Assembly: GCF_014873705.1 (NCBI RefSeq) | Contig: NZ_JADBDS010000001.1 | Coordinates: 1,054,001 to 1,118,000, forward strand | Source of the DNA: Mycobacterium sp. OAS707 | Lineage (GTDB): Bacteria; Actinomycetota; Actinomycetes; Mycobacteriales; Mycobacteriaceae | Reading direction: 5' to 3' | Length of the DNA: 64,000 nt | Shown: in pieces, positions 8,071-16,596 of the stretch | Numbering within the stretch: the first letter of the stretch is position 1 | How the letters are laid out: the number at the start of each line of letters is the position of its first letter | Notes under the pieces: generated by a model | What the model saw: only the letters and a program-made list of their open reading frames with translations | The model's database searches: none | What the model was told of the DNA's origin: nothing | Translations under genes and position numbers: made by a program

Positions 8071-10362
8071 ATGGCCACACCCACTGCCACACCATCTGAC
8101 CGCGTCGAGGAAACCGACGGCGACATCACCTATATCCGCACCGATAAGGACCTGCCGCCGGTAGCGATCATCGACCGCTCCCCGATCACCACCAGACACA
8201 AGATCGTTTTCGGCGTCATCGCGTTGCTCGGCGCGATCGCGTGGGCGATGATCGCGTTCTTCCGCGGGGAGACGGTCAACGCGGTGTGGTTCGTCATCGC
8301 GGCAATCTGCACCTATGTGATCGGCTTCCGGTTCTACGCGCGGCTGATCGAGATGAAGATCGTGCGTCCGCGCGACGACAACGCCACTCCGGCTGAGCTT
8401 TTCGAAAACGCGACCGACTACATGCCAACCGATCGGCGCGTGCTCTACGGCCATCACTTCGCCGCGATCGCAGGCGCAGGTCCACTTGTCGGCCCGGTCC
8501 TCGCGATGCAGATGGGCTATCTTCCCGGCACCATCTGGATCATCATCGGCGCAGTCGTGGCCGGCTGCGTGCAGGACTATCTCGTGCTGGCGATTTCAGT
8601 AAGGCGACGCGGCCGCTCGCTCGGCCAGATGGCGCGTGACGAACTCGGAGCCATTGGCGGTGCCGCCGCAATCATCGGCGTGCTCGTCATCATGGTGATC
8701 CTGCTCGCGGTGTTGGCCTTGGTGGTCGTCGGCGCGCTCGCCGAGAGTCCGTGGGGCGTCTTCTCCATCGCAATGACCATTCCGATCGCGCTTTTCATGG
8801 GTGTTTACCTGCGGTTCCTGCGCCCCGGCCGGGTGTCGGAGGTGTCGCTGATCGGTGTCGTCCTGCTACTGCTCGCAGTCATCTCCGGCGGATGGGTCGC
8901 CGAAACATCTTGGGGCGCAGACTGGTTCACGCTGTCGAAGGTGGCGCTGTCGTGGTGCATCATCATCTACGGCTTCGCGGCCTCCGTGCTGCCGGTGTGG
9001 CTGTTGCTGGCCCCGCGCGACTACCTGTCGACGTTCATGAAGGTCGGCACCATCGCGCTACTGGCGATCGGCATCCTGTTGGCCCGCCCCATCATGGAAG
9101 CGCCCGCGATCTCGCAGTTCGCCACAAAGGGCACCGGGCCGGTCTTCGCCGGTTCCCTGTTCCCGTTCCTGTTCATCACGATTGCGTGCGGCGCGCTGTC
9201 GGGATTCCACGCGCTGATCTCGTCGGGCACCACACCCAAACTGCTCGAAAAAGAAAGCCAGATGCGCCTGATCGGCTACGGCGGCATGCTCACCGAGTCG
9301 TTCGTCGCCATCATGGCGCTGATCACCGCGGCCATCATCAACCAGCACCTGTACTTCGTGATGAACGCGCCCGCGGGCCAGACCGGCACTACCGCGCAGA
9401 CGGCCGCGGACTACGTCAACAAACTAGGGCTGTCCGGCGCCTCGATCACCGCTGGGGAGATCACGGACGCCGCACAGGGTGTCGGTGAGAAGTCGATCGT
9501 GTCGCGCACGGGCGGCGCGCCGACGTTGGCGTTCGGCATGTCCGAAGTGCTGCACCAGGTCTTCGGAGGCACGGGCCTCAAGGCGTTCTGGTACCACTTC
9601 GCGATCATGTTCGAGGCACTGTTCATCCTCACCACCGTCGACGCAGGCACGCGCGTCGCCCGGTTCATGCTCTCCGACGGACTCGGCAATCTCGGTGGCC
9701 CGATGAAGAGGCTGCAGAATCCGAGCTGGCGCGTCGGCGCGTGGATCTGCAGCGTGATAGTCGTCGCCGCGTGGGGCAGCATCCTGCTGATGGGTGTCAC
9801 CGATCCGCTCGGTGGCATCAACACGCTGTTCCCCTTGTTCGGCATCGCCAATCAACTCCTTGCCGCGATAGCGCTCACGGTCGTCACGGTCGTTGTGGTC
9901 AAACGGGGCCTGGTGAAATGGGCTTGGATACCGGCACTTCCGCTGTTCTGGGATCTCATCGTCACCCTCACCGCGTCGTGGCAGAAGATCTTCTCCGCCG
10001 ATCCGAAGGTCGGCTACTGGAAGCAACACAGCATCTGCCAGGCGGCACAACAGGCCGGAAAGCTGTGTCTGACCGCCAAGTCCCCCGCTGACGTCGACAA
10101 GATCGTGCGCAACACGTTCATTCAGGGGACATTGTCGATCATCTTCGCGTCGCTTGTCGTCATCGTGTTCATCGCCGGAACAATGGTCGTACTCAAGTCG
10201 ATTCGAGGCTCGGGCCGACCGCTGGCCGAGGACGAACCGGTGCCGTCGCGCATCTTCGCGCCATCGGGGCTCATCCCGACAAAGACGGAACGGGAGGTGC
10301 AAAAGCAATGGGACGCGCTGCCAAAATCGTCCACCAGATCGGTTGGTACTGGGGTTCATTGA
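8071..10362 (+). CDS. cstA: Carbon starvation protein CstA, pyruvate/peptide transporter family
   Basis: A 763-residue polytopic membrane protein with more than 15 hydrophobic segments. Family signatures include HHFAAIAGAGPLVGPVLAMQ near residue 130, FLFITIACGALSGFHALISS and TTVDAGTRVARFMLSD. CstA proteins import pyruvate or peptides during carbon limitation. The M. tuberculosis orthologue is Rv3063 (about 758 aa). A purine-rich GGAAGG lies before ATG 8071. The last 55 bp overlap the start of a YbdD/YjiX-family gene, the usual CstA partner. Confidence 0.94.
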   Translation: MATPTATPSDRVEETDGDITYIRTDKDLPPVAIIDRSPITTRHKIVFGVIALLGAIAWAMIAFFRGETVNAVWFVIAAICTYVIGFRFYARLIEMKIVRPRDDNATPAELFENATDYMPTDRRVLYGHHFAAIAGAGPLVGPVLAMQMGYLPGTIWIIIGAVVAGCVQDYLVLAISVRRRGRSLGQMARDELGAIGGAAAIIGVLVIMVILLAVLALVVVGALAESPWGVFSIAMTIPIALFMGVYLRFLRPGRVSEVSLIGVVLLLLAVISGGWVAETSWGADWFTLSKVALSWCIIIYGFAASVLPVWLLLAPRDYLSTFMKVGTIALLAIGILLARPIMEAPAISQFATKGTGPVFAGSLFPFLFITIACGALSGFHALISSGTTPKLLEKESQMRLIGYGGMLTESFVAIMALITAAIINQHLYFVMNAPAGQTGTTAQTAADYVNKLGLSGASITAGEITDAAQGVGEKSIVSRTGGAPTLAFGMSEVLHQVFGGTGLKAFWYHFAIMFEALFILTTVDAGTRVARFMLSDGLGNLGGPMKRLQNPSWRVGAWICSVIVVAAWGSILLMGVTDPLGGINTLFPLFGIANQLLAAIALTVVTVVVVKRGLVKWAWIPALPLFWDLIVTLTASWQKIFSADPKVGYWKQHSICQAAQQAGKLCLTAKSPADVDKIVRNTFIQGTLSIIFASLVVIVFIAGTMVVLKSIRGSGRPLAEDEPVPSRIFAPSGLIPTKTEREVQKQWDALPKSSTRSVGTGVH

Positions 10363-10499
10363 TGGGCGATAACCACTATCGCCGCTACGTCGAACATCGC
10401 CGCCGCATCCACCCGGGTGAGGCTGTCATCTCGGAACGCGAGTACTGGCGCATGCGCCATGACACGACGGAGAGCAATCCCAATCCGCGGTGCTGCTGA
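10308..10499 (+). CDS. YbdD/YjiX family small protein (CstA partner)
   Basis: A 63-residue protein beginning inside the 3' end of cstA (+1 frame relative to it) and running 137 bp past the cstA stop. The core YRRYVEHRRRIHPGEAVISE, an EREYWRMRH segment and the C-terminal RCC match the YbdD/YjiX family, which in enterobacteria pairs with CstA/BtsT and is needed for pyruvate uptake. A ribosome site GGGAGGTG lies about 9 bp upstream of ATG 10308, inside the cstA reading frame. The long overlap suggests coupled synthesis with the transporter. Confidence 0.88.
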   Translation: MGRAAKIVHQIGWYWGSLMGDNHYRRYVEHRRRIHPGEAVISEREYWRMRHDTTESNPNPRCC

Positions 10500-10637
10500 C
10501 GCAAGGTGCCGAAACGGCATTCCTGCACGCGCAATCCCGGCGCGCCATCGGACCTGACGCCGTACGTTGGTACCCAGGACCAACTCACAGCTAAACTGTT
10601 GCCCATACGGTAAGCGCATCTTCTGGAGGGACCGGGC

Positions 10638-11930
10638 ATGAACAAAGACGACATGATCCTTGTCAGCGTCGACGACCACATCGTCGAACCGCCCGACATG
10701 TTCCGCAATCACCTGTCAAAGAAGTACTTGGATGAGGCGCCCCGACTGGTGCACAACCCGGACGGGTCTGACACCTGGCAGTTCCGCGACGTGGTGATCC
10801 CGAATGTGGCGCTCAATGCGGTCGCGGGCCGACCGAAGGAGGAGTACGGACTGGAGCCAACGGGCCTCGATGAGATCCGACCCGGCTGTTACGACGTCGA
10901 TGAGCGCATCAAGGACATGAACGCAGGCGGCATCCTCGGCTCCATCTGCTTCCCCTCGTTCCCAGGATTCGCCGGCCGCCTGTTCGTCACCGAGGACCCG
11001 GAATTCTCGCTGGCGTTGTTGCAGGCATACAACGACTGGCACGTCGAGGAATGGTGCGCCGCCTACCCGGCACGTTTCATCCCGATGTGCCTGCCCGTGA
11101 TCTGGGACGCCGAGGCCTGCGCCAAAGAGGTGCGCCGCAACGCCGAGCGCGGCGTGCATGCGCTGACCTTCACCGAAAACCCCGCCGCCATGGGCTATCC
11201 CAGCTTCCACGACGACTACTGGACGCCGCTGTGGGAAGCGCTTGTCGACACCGACACCGTGATGAACGTGCACATCGGCTCCTCCGGGAAACTCGCGATC
11301 ACCGCGCCGGATGCCCCGATGGACGTGATGATCACGCTGCAACCGATGAACATCGTGCAAGCCGCGGCGGATCTGTTGTGGTCCAAGCCAATCAAGAAAT
11401 ATCCGGATCTCAAGATCGCCCTTTCCGAGGGCGGGACCGGCTGGATTCCCTACTTCCTCGAGCGGGCCGACCGCACCTATGAGATGCACTCGACCTGGAC
11501 CGGTCAGGACTTCAAAGGCAAGAAACCGTCAGAGGTGTTCCGTGAGCACTTCCTGACCTGCTTCATCTCCGATCATGTTGGGGTGGCACTGCGTAACGAC
11601 ATCGGCATCGACAACATCTGCTGGGAAGCCGACTACCCACACAGCGACAGCATGTGGCCCGGCGCCCCCGAGCAACTGCACGAGGTGCTCGAGAAGAACA
11701 ATGTGCCCGACGACGAGGTCAACAAAATGACCTTCGAAAACGCGATGCGCTGGTATCACTGGGACCCGTTCACACACATCAGCCGTGAGCAGGCCACCAT
11801 CGGCGCGCTGCGCAAGGCCGCCGAGGGCCACGATGTCTCCATCCAGTCGCGGTCGCATGGCAAGAAGGATTCGAGCCTCGGCGCCAACACGTTGCAGGCG
11901 CAGCTGGACAGGAGCAACGCTCCGGGCTGA
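10638..11930 (+). CDS. Amidohydrolase family (TIM-barrel, amidohydrolase_2) protein
   Basis: A 430-residue protein of the family that includes decarboxylases such as ACMSD and LigW. Near the N-terminus, VSVDDHIVEPPDMF supplies the metal-binding DxH, and EADYPHSDSMWP near residue 335 supplies the conserved Asp. Many mycobacterial paralogues of this family sit beside lipid or steroid catabolic genes, and two relatives lie at 44656 and 47104. GGAGGGACC precedes ATG 10638. It is a single gene unit. A weak match to the regional 19-bp dyad lies at 10594-10612, which I do not count as a site. The reaction (hydrolysis or decarboxylation) is unassigned. Confidence 0.82.
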   Translation: MNKDDMILVSVDDHIVEPPDMFRNHLSKKYLDEAPRLVHNPDGSDTWQFRDVVIPNVALNAVAGRPKEEYGLEPTGLDEIRPGCYDVDERIKDMNAGGILGSICFPSFPGFAGRLFVTEDPEFSLALLQAYNDWHVEEWCAAYPARFIPMCLPVIWDAEACAKEVRRNAERGVHALTFTENPAAMGYPSFHDDYWTPLWEALVDTDTVMNVHIGSSGKLAITAPDAPMDVMITLQPMNIVQAAADLLWSKPIKKYPDLKIALSEGGTGWIPYFLERADRTYEMHSTWTGQDFKGKKPSEVFREHFLTCFISDHVGVALRNDIGIDNICWEADYPHSDSMWPGAPEQLHEVLEKNNVPDDEVNKMTFENAMRWYHWDPFTHISREQATIGALRKAAEGHDVSIQSRSHGKKDSSLGANTLQAQLDRSNAPG

Positions 11931-12035
11931 GTTGCCGCCCAGCAGATTGCTACTGACCGCATAGCTGGCTCTTAGGGTGCCTACCTAACCTCGCCTTTGG
12001 GTTGGGGCGTCGACCGACGCGCGAAAGGCCAGGTT

Positions 12036-12635
12036 ATGAAGCTCAAACAAGTGGTCGCCGGAGCGGCGATCAGCTGCGCTCTTGGCATGACAGGATTCAG
12101 TCTCGGGTCAGGCGTTGCCAGCGCCGCACCGCCTCAGTGCAACCCGGCGCCCGGGGTGCAGTGTGGCCCGGGTGGTCCGGGCGGGCCGCCGGCGCAACGA
12201 GGACCGGGTGGCCCGCCGCCCGAGCAGCGCGGCCCCGATGGCCCGCCACCGGGTGACTTCCGCGGTCCGGGTGGTCCCCCGCCTGGCGACTTCCACGACC
12301 GCGGCGGTCCGGGTGGTCCCCCGCCTGGCGACTTCCACAACCCAGGCGGCCCCGACTTCCACACGCCCGACAACCACGATTGGCGACCACCGTGGAATCC
12401 CGGCGACAACGACTGGCGCGGCCGATTCCACGGTGCGCCATGGGGTGGCGATCTGCCGCCATGGGGCTGGGGCGCGCCGCCGCCGCCTGCATGGGACGGT
12501 CCGCTGCCGGATCCGTGGGGGCCGCCGCCACCGCCGATCAACTACTGGGGCTTCCAGGAGCAGCCGATCTGGGATCCGGGCTACAACCAATGGGGCTTTT
12601 GGTTCTTCGGGATCTGGATTCCGCTCCCGGTCTGA
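12036..12635 (+). CDS. Secreted Gly/Pro-rich repeat protein
   Basis: A 199-residue protein with a clear Sec signal peptide (MKLKQVVAGAAISCALGMTG, then ending near ASAAPP). The mature part is very rich in Gly, Pro, Asp and Trp, with repeats of the type GPGGPPPGDFH and a Trp-rich tail (WGFQEQPIWDPGYNQWGFWF). There is no catalytic motif and no lipobox. A purine-rich stretch precedes ATG 12036. The longer open frame from 11997 lacks a good start context. It is probably a cell-envelope or exported protein of unknown function. A strong hairpin terminator follows the stop. Confidence 0.78.
   Translation: MKLKQVVAGAAISCALGMTGFSLGSGVASAAPPQCNPAPGVQCGPGGPGGPPAQRGPGGPPPEQRGPDGPPPGDFRGPGGPPPGDFHDRGGPGGPPPGDFHNPGGPDFHTPDNHDWRPPWNPGDNDWRGRFHGAPWGGDLPPWGWGAPPPPAWDGPLPDPWGPPPPPINYWGFQEQPIWDPGYNQWGFWFFGIWIPLPV
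12264..12338 (+). repeat. Intragenic 33-bp direct repeat (GPGGPPPGDFH units)
   Basis: Two identical 33-bp copies (12264-12296 and 12306-12338, period 42 bp) encode repeated GPGGPPPGDFH units within the secreted Gly/Pro-rich protein. A degenerate copy lies just upstream. Identity at the nucleotide level suggests recent slippage or duplication, so copy number may vary between strains. Confidence 0.8.
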
Positions 12636-12641
12636 TCTGAC

Positions 12642-12674
12642 GACGGCCGCCTCGAAATCTTCGGGGCGGCCGTC
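12642..12674. terminator. Bidirectional hairpin terminator
   Basis: Perfect 10-bp arms GACGGCCGCC / GGCGGCCGTC (12642-12651 and 12665-12674) surround a 13-nt loop that can pair further (CGAA/TTCG). It lies between the convergent stops of the Gly/Pro-rich protein (12635) and the P450 (12679). No U-tract is present, as is common for mycobacterial hairpin terminators. Confidence 0.8.
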
Positions 12675-12678
12675 TAAT

Positions 12679-13914
12679 TCACGTGAGCGAGTAACGGATC
12701 GGCAGGTGCTTGAGGCCGCCCACGAAGATCGTGGCGATGTGGCTTGGATCGCCCGTCAACTCGATCGACTTCAGTCGAGGGACCAGTTCGGAGAAGAAGC
12801 TGTTGACCTCCATGCGGGCCAGCGCGGCTCCCAGACAGAAGTGCACGCCGTAGCCGAACGCGTTGTGCCGGTTCGGGTCACGGCCCACGTCGAACCGGAA
12901 CGGGTCGTCGAATACTTCCTCGTCCCGATTTGACGATGCGTACGACAGCAGTACGGATTCGCCGGCCTTGATCGGCACACCGCGTACGGTGGTGTCCTCG
13001 CGGGTCGTGCGCATGAACTCCTTGACGGGAGTTACCCACCGAATCATCTCCTCGGTGGCGAGCGGCATCAGCGTCGGGTTATCGCGAAGGCGAGCAAGCT
13101 GATCGGGGTGCTCGATCAAGGCCTGCAGGCCGCCGGAGATCACGGCGCTGGTGGTGTCATGTCCCGCGGTGGCGATGATGACGTAGTACGACACCGTATC
13201 GATATCCGAAAGGGGTTCGCCGTCGATCTTTGCGTTTGCGATGGCCGACGCCAGATCCTCCGTCGGGTCGGCCCGGCGCGAGGCGGTCAGTGCGGTGAAG
13301 TAGCCGAACATGTCGAGCAGCGCGGTCATCTGCTCCTCTTTGGAGGCACCGCGCTGCAATTCGGCGTCGTCGTTTCCGAATAACTCCTGGGTGTACTTGA
13401 GCAGGCGCGGAAAGTCGGATTCGGGCAAGCCAAGCAGCGACATGATCACGTAGAGCGGATAGTTCACCGCTACCTCTTGGACGAAGTCGCACTCGTTGCC
13501 CGACTCCATCATGTTGTCGACGAAACGCCTTGCGAGTTCGTCGACACGAACCTTCAACGCCCGCATGGCTTTCGGGCGGAACCAGTCGCCGCCGATGGCC
13601 CGAACCACACGGTGCTGCGGGTCATCCATGTGAATCAGCGTGCTGATTCCGATCGCCGCCTGTTGTTCGTCGGCCTCGGCCGTCATCAGCACCGGTCGCG
13701 GGGAGTTGGTGAACAGTGTGTTGTTTCGTTCGATCGCCATGATGTCGGCGTGCTTGGTGATGGCCCAGAACGGCTTGTAGTTGGGCATGTCCACCCACGC
13801 CACCGGGTTACGGGTCCGCAAATGGGTCAGTGCCGCATGGAGTTTGGCCTCGTCGGTGTATGCCAACGGATCAACGAAAACCTTGGCGGCCTCATCCATC
13901 GTCGGCGCGGTCAC
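12679..13914 (-). CDS. Cytochrome P450
   Basis: A 411-residue soluble bacterial P450. The I-helix oxygen-binding motif is AGHDTTS, a conserved ExxR lies in the K-helix region, and the heme loop is FGYGVHFCLG with the thiolate ligand at Cys360. It is expected to hydroxylate a hydrophobic substrate using ferredoxin and reductase partners, neither of which is encoded nearby. Its start overlaps the stop of the LLM gene by 4 bp, so the two genes form one operon read from 14957. The CYP family number cannot be assigned by eye. Confidence 0.93.
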   Translation of the reverse strand: MTAPTMDEAAKVFVDPLAYTDEAKLHAALTHLRTRNPVAWVDMPNYKPFWAITKHADIMAIERNNTLFTNSPRPVLMTAEADEQQAAIGISTLIHMDDPQHRVVRAIGGDWFRPKAMRALKVRVDELARRFVDNMMESGNECDFVQEVAVNYPLYVIMSLLGLPESDFPRLLKYTQELFGNDDAELQRGASKEEQMTALLDMFGYFTALTASRRADPTEDLASAIANAKIDGEPLSDIDTVSYYVIIATAGHDTTSAVISGGLQALIEHPDQLARLRDNPTLMPLATEEMIRWVTPVKEFMRTTREDTTVRGVPIKAGESVLLSYASSNRDEEVFDDPFRFDVGRDPNRHNAFGYGVHFCLGAALARMEVNSFFSELVPRLKSIELTGDPSHIATIFVGGLKHLPIRYSLT

Positions 13915-14957
13915 GGGCGACTCCTCACGGGTTGGCCGCGCAACTCCTCCAGCACGGCGATGACGGTGTCCTCGCCAACCGAGGACGGGAAACCGACCAG
14001 CACACGATCAATCACTCCGGCGCAGCGGTCGCGAATCTTGCTGGCCACCGTGTCGATGGGGGCGACGACCGCGAACGCCTCGAGGATCTCGTCGTCGATC
14101 AGCGTGCCCATGGTGTCCCACTCGCCCTGCAGGCTCAGCCGGTGCAGTTCGGAGTGCAGATCGCCCCAGCCGTGTAACTCGAGCACCTTTCGGTACGCCG
14201 GGGTGGAGCCGTAGAAGGCGATCTGCTTGCGGGTGCCGACGCCGGCCGCCGCCAACTCGTCGTCGGTCTCCCCCGTCACCACAAAGATCGGGGCCGACAG
14301 CTGAAAGTCCTTGCGCTGGCGGCCAGACCGCTGCATGCCCCGCAGCAACGCCGGGGTGGTCACCTCTTCGAAATACCGCTTGGTGGTGAACGCGTGAGCA
14401 AGCAGGCCGTCGGCGACCTCGCCGCACATCTCCGTCATCGCCTCGCCGACCGCGGCGACGAACACCTTAGGAGAGGAGTGCGGTTGCGGCTCGGGGGTGA
14501 ACATCGGCGTCATCAGTTTGTGGGTGTAGAAATCGCCCTCGAAGCGCAGCTTTGTGCCCTCGCGCCAACACGACCAGATCTCATGCAACGCCATCACGAA
14601 CTCACGCATCCGCCCAACGGGCTGACTCCACGGCATGCTGAACCGCTTCTCGATGTGGGCCTGCACCTGCGAGCCAAGGCCAAGAATGAATCGGCCGCCC
14701 GAATACTCCTGTAGATCCCACCCGACATTGGCAATCGTCATCGGGTTGCGGGCGAACGCCACGGCGATGCTGGTGCCCAATTCGATGCGAGTGGTGTGCT
14801 CCGCGGCCAGCACCAAAGGCAGGAACGGGTCGTGATTGATCTCGGCGGTCCAGCAGCAGTCGTAGCCTCGCCGCTCGAGCTTGGTCGCTGCCTGTGCGAC
14901 GTTGGTGAGCCCGCTGGCCACGGCCGCGTCGACCTTCAGGCCGCCGTCGCTACCCAT
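13911..14957 (-). CDS. LLM-class F420-dependent oxidoreductase (TIGR03617-like)
   Basis: A 348-residue luciferase-like monooxygenase-fold protein. It shows GYDCCWTAEINHDPFLPLVL, GTSIAVAFARNPMTIANVGW and GGRFILGLGSQVQAHIEKRF, which match the mycobacterial TIGR03617 subfamily. This group probably uses reduced F420. ATG 14957 fits the family length. The frame remains open to 15536 but overlaps the divergent carboxylase gene. It is the first gene of an operon with the P450. A 19-bp dyad of the regional type lies 13 bp upstream of the start. Confidence 0.87.
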   Translation of the reverse strand: MGSDGGLKVDAAVASGLTNVAQAATKLERRGYDCCWTAEINHDPFLPLVLAAEHTTRIELGTSIAVAFARNPMTIANVGWDLQEYSGGRFILGLGSQVQAHIEKRFSMPWSQPVGRMREFVMALHEIWSCWREGTKLRFEGDFYTHKLMTPMFTPEPQPHSSPKVFVAAVGEAMTEMCGEVADGLLAHAFTTKRYFEEVTTPALLRGMQRSGRQRKDFQLSAPIFVVTGETDDELAAAGVGTRKQIAFYGSTPAYRKVLELHGWGDLHSELHRLSLQGEWDTMGTLIDDEILEAFAVVAPIDTVASKIRDRCAGVIDRVLVGFPSSVGEDTVIAVLEELRGQPVRSRP

Positions 14958-14969
14958 ACTCGCAGACGC

Positions 14970-14988
14970 TACAGTAAGCAATTCAGTA
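14970..14988. promoter_or_regulatory. 19-bp dyad operator, site A (TACAGTAAGCAATTCAGTA)
   Basis: It lies in the divergent gap between the LLM gene (start 14957, minus) and the acyl-CoA carboxylase beta gene (start 15045, plus). It matches the consensus TACTGTAAnnnTTACAGTA at 13 of 16 arm positions. It is the most isolated copy, 12 kb left of the main cluster, so assignment to the same regulon is less certain. Confidence 0.5.
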
Positions 14989-15044
14989 TGGTCAACGTGA
15001 ACATACCGGTGCGACGATCGCCTTCTGACGACAGGAGCTGCGGC

Positions 15045-16541
15045 ATGACCAAGTCCGAAGACTGGACGGACACGCTCGACGAGCTGTCCCGCCGACGTCG
15101 ACACGCCCACGCGATGGGCGGCCCGGAACGCCTCGACAAGCACCACGGCAAGGGCAAGCTCGACGCCCGCGCCCGTCTCGAGCATCTTCTCGACAAGGGT
15201 TCGTTCCGTGAGTTCGGCACGCTCGTCGGCGGGGACATCGCAGCCGACGGGATCGTTGCCGGCTCCGGGCTGATCAACGGCTCGCCGGTGATGGTCGGCG
15301 CGGAGGACTTCACCACCCTGGCGGGCAGCATCGGTCCCGGCGGCAACGCCAAACGCTACCGGCTCGCCGAACTCGCGCTGCGCGACCGGATCCCGCTCGT
15401 GATGCTGCTCGAGGGTGCGGGGTTCCGGCCTAGCGGTGAGCATTACGGCCGCACCCCGACCGACCTGCTGGCGCAGGCACAGTGTTCCGGCAAGGTACCG
15501 ATGATCGGCGGACTGCTCGGCCCTTCGGCTGGCCACGGCGCGCTGGTGGCACCGGTCTGCGACTTCACGATCATGAGCAGGCAGGGCGCCATCTTCACCG
15601 CCGGGCCGCCAGTGGTCAAAGAGTCAACGGGCGAGGACATTTCGAAGGAAGAGCTGGGCGGCCCGAGTGTGGCGCTGGCCAGTGGAGTGATCCACAACCT
15701 GGCCGAGGACGACGAGGCGGTGCTCGACGACATCCGCCGGTACCTGTCGTACTTCCCGCCCAGCGCGTGGTCGTATCCACCGTCGCTGCCCGAAGACGAA
15801 GCCGCCGAACCACGTTCGACCCCCGAACTGCTCGACATCGTCCCGCGGGGCAACCGCCGGGTCTACGACATGCGCGCGGTGCTCGACGTGGTATTCGACG
15901 CGCGGGGCTGGTTCGAGGTGCAACCGAAGTTCGGGCCCGCGATCATCTGCGCGCTCGCCCATCTCGGCGGCCATCCCGTCGCGGTGGTAGCCAACCAGCC
16001 GCAGGTGATTGCCGGTTCGATCGACGCCGACGCCGCCGACAAGGCAGCACATTTCATCACCGTTGCCGACTCGTTCCACCTGCCGATCGTGTTCCTCGCC
16101 GACAATCCCGGAATGCTGCCCGGCAGCCGGTCCGAGAAGAGCGGGGTGTTACGCAGTGGTGCAAGGATGTTCGCCGCGCAGACCGCCGCGACAACGCTCA
16201 AACTGCATGTGACACTGCGAAAGGCCTACGGGTTCGGGTCAATGGTGATGTCGCTGTTGGGGTTCGACAATCAGAGCGCGACATTTGCCTACCCCGGCGC
16301 CACGATGGGCGCGATGAGCGCTGCCGCACTCAGTCGCGCGTCTCACGCCGCCGAAGATGTCGAGGCCAAGCTTCGCAAGGCAGAGGTCGAGGCGTCGTTC
16401 CGCTCGGCCGGCCACCTCGGATTCGACGACCTCATCCATCCCGAGGAAACTCGCAACGCGCTGCTGTCGGCGCTGCAGCGGGGCATCTACGCCAGGCAGG
16501 CCGCAGCGGAACCGGTGTCCCGCACGGTCATCACACCCTGA
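15045..16541 (+). CDS. Acyl-CoA carboxylase carboxyltransferase (beta) subunit
   Basis: A 498-residue carboxyltransferase of the AccD family (usual length about 510-550). The N-terminal half has GKLDARARLEHLLDKGSF, VGGDIAADGIVAGSGLING and LEGAGFRPSGEHYGR. The C-terminal half has an oxyanion-type segment FLADNPGMLPGS and the GFGSMVMSLLGFDN region. Such subunits transfer CO2 from biotin to an acyl-CoA. No biotin carboxylase/BCCP (AccA) gene lies in the window, so the partner must be encoded elsewhere. AGGAG precedes ATG 15045. It is divergent from the LLM/P450 operon across dyad site A. Acyl specificity is unknown. Confidence 0.9.
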   Translation: MTKSEDWTDTLDELSRRRRHAHAMGGPERLDKHHGKGKLDARARLEHLLDKGSFREFGTLVGGDIAADGIVAGSGLINGSPVMVGAEDFTTLAGSIGPGGNAKRYRLAELALRDRIPLVMLLEGAGFRPSGEHYGRTPTDLLAQAQCSGKVPMIGGLLGPSAGHGALVAPVCDFTIMSRQGAIFTAGPPVVKESTGEDISKEELGGPSVALASGVIHNLAEDDEAVLDDIRRYLSYFPPSAWSYPPSLPEDEAAEPRSTPELLDIVPRGNRRVYDMRAVLDVVFDARGWFEVQPKFGPAIICALAHLGGHPVAVVANQPQVIAGSIDADAADKAAHFITVADSFHLPIVFLADNPGMLPGSRSEKSGVLRSGARMFAAQTAATTLKLHVTLRKAYGFGSMVMSLLGFDNQSATFAYPGATMGAMSAAALSRASHAAEDVEAKLRKAEVEASFRSAGHLGFDDLIHPEETRNALLSALQRGIYARQAAAEPVSRTVITP

Positions 16542-16547
16542 GTTTGC

Positions 16548-16596
16548 GATTTCGGCGCGCTGATCCACGCTCAGCGACGGTTTGCGCGCCCAAATC
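16548..16596. terminator. Long hairpin between convergent genes
   Basis: 13-bp arms with one mismatch (16548-16560 GATTTCGGCGCGC and 16584-16596) enclose a second inner stem GCTGA...TCAGC, giving a nearly continuous stem-loop. It lies directly after the carboxylase stop (16541) and reaches the stop codon of the convergent LLM gene (16595). It probably terminates both transcripts. Confidence 0.7.

Noticed and set aside
10594..10612. Possible further dyad (AACTGTTGCCCATACGGTA) upstream of the amidohydrolase at 10638
   Set aside because: Five or more mismatches in the 16 arm positions and no symmetrical arms. The position is suggestive but the match is near background.
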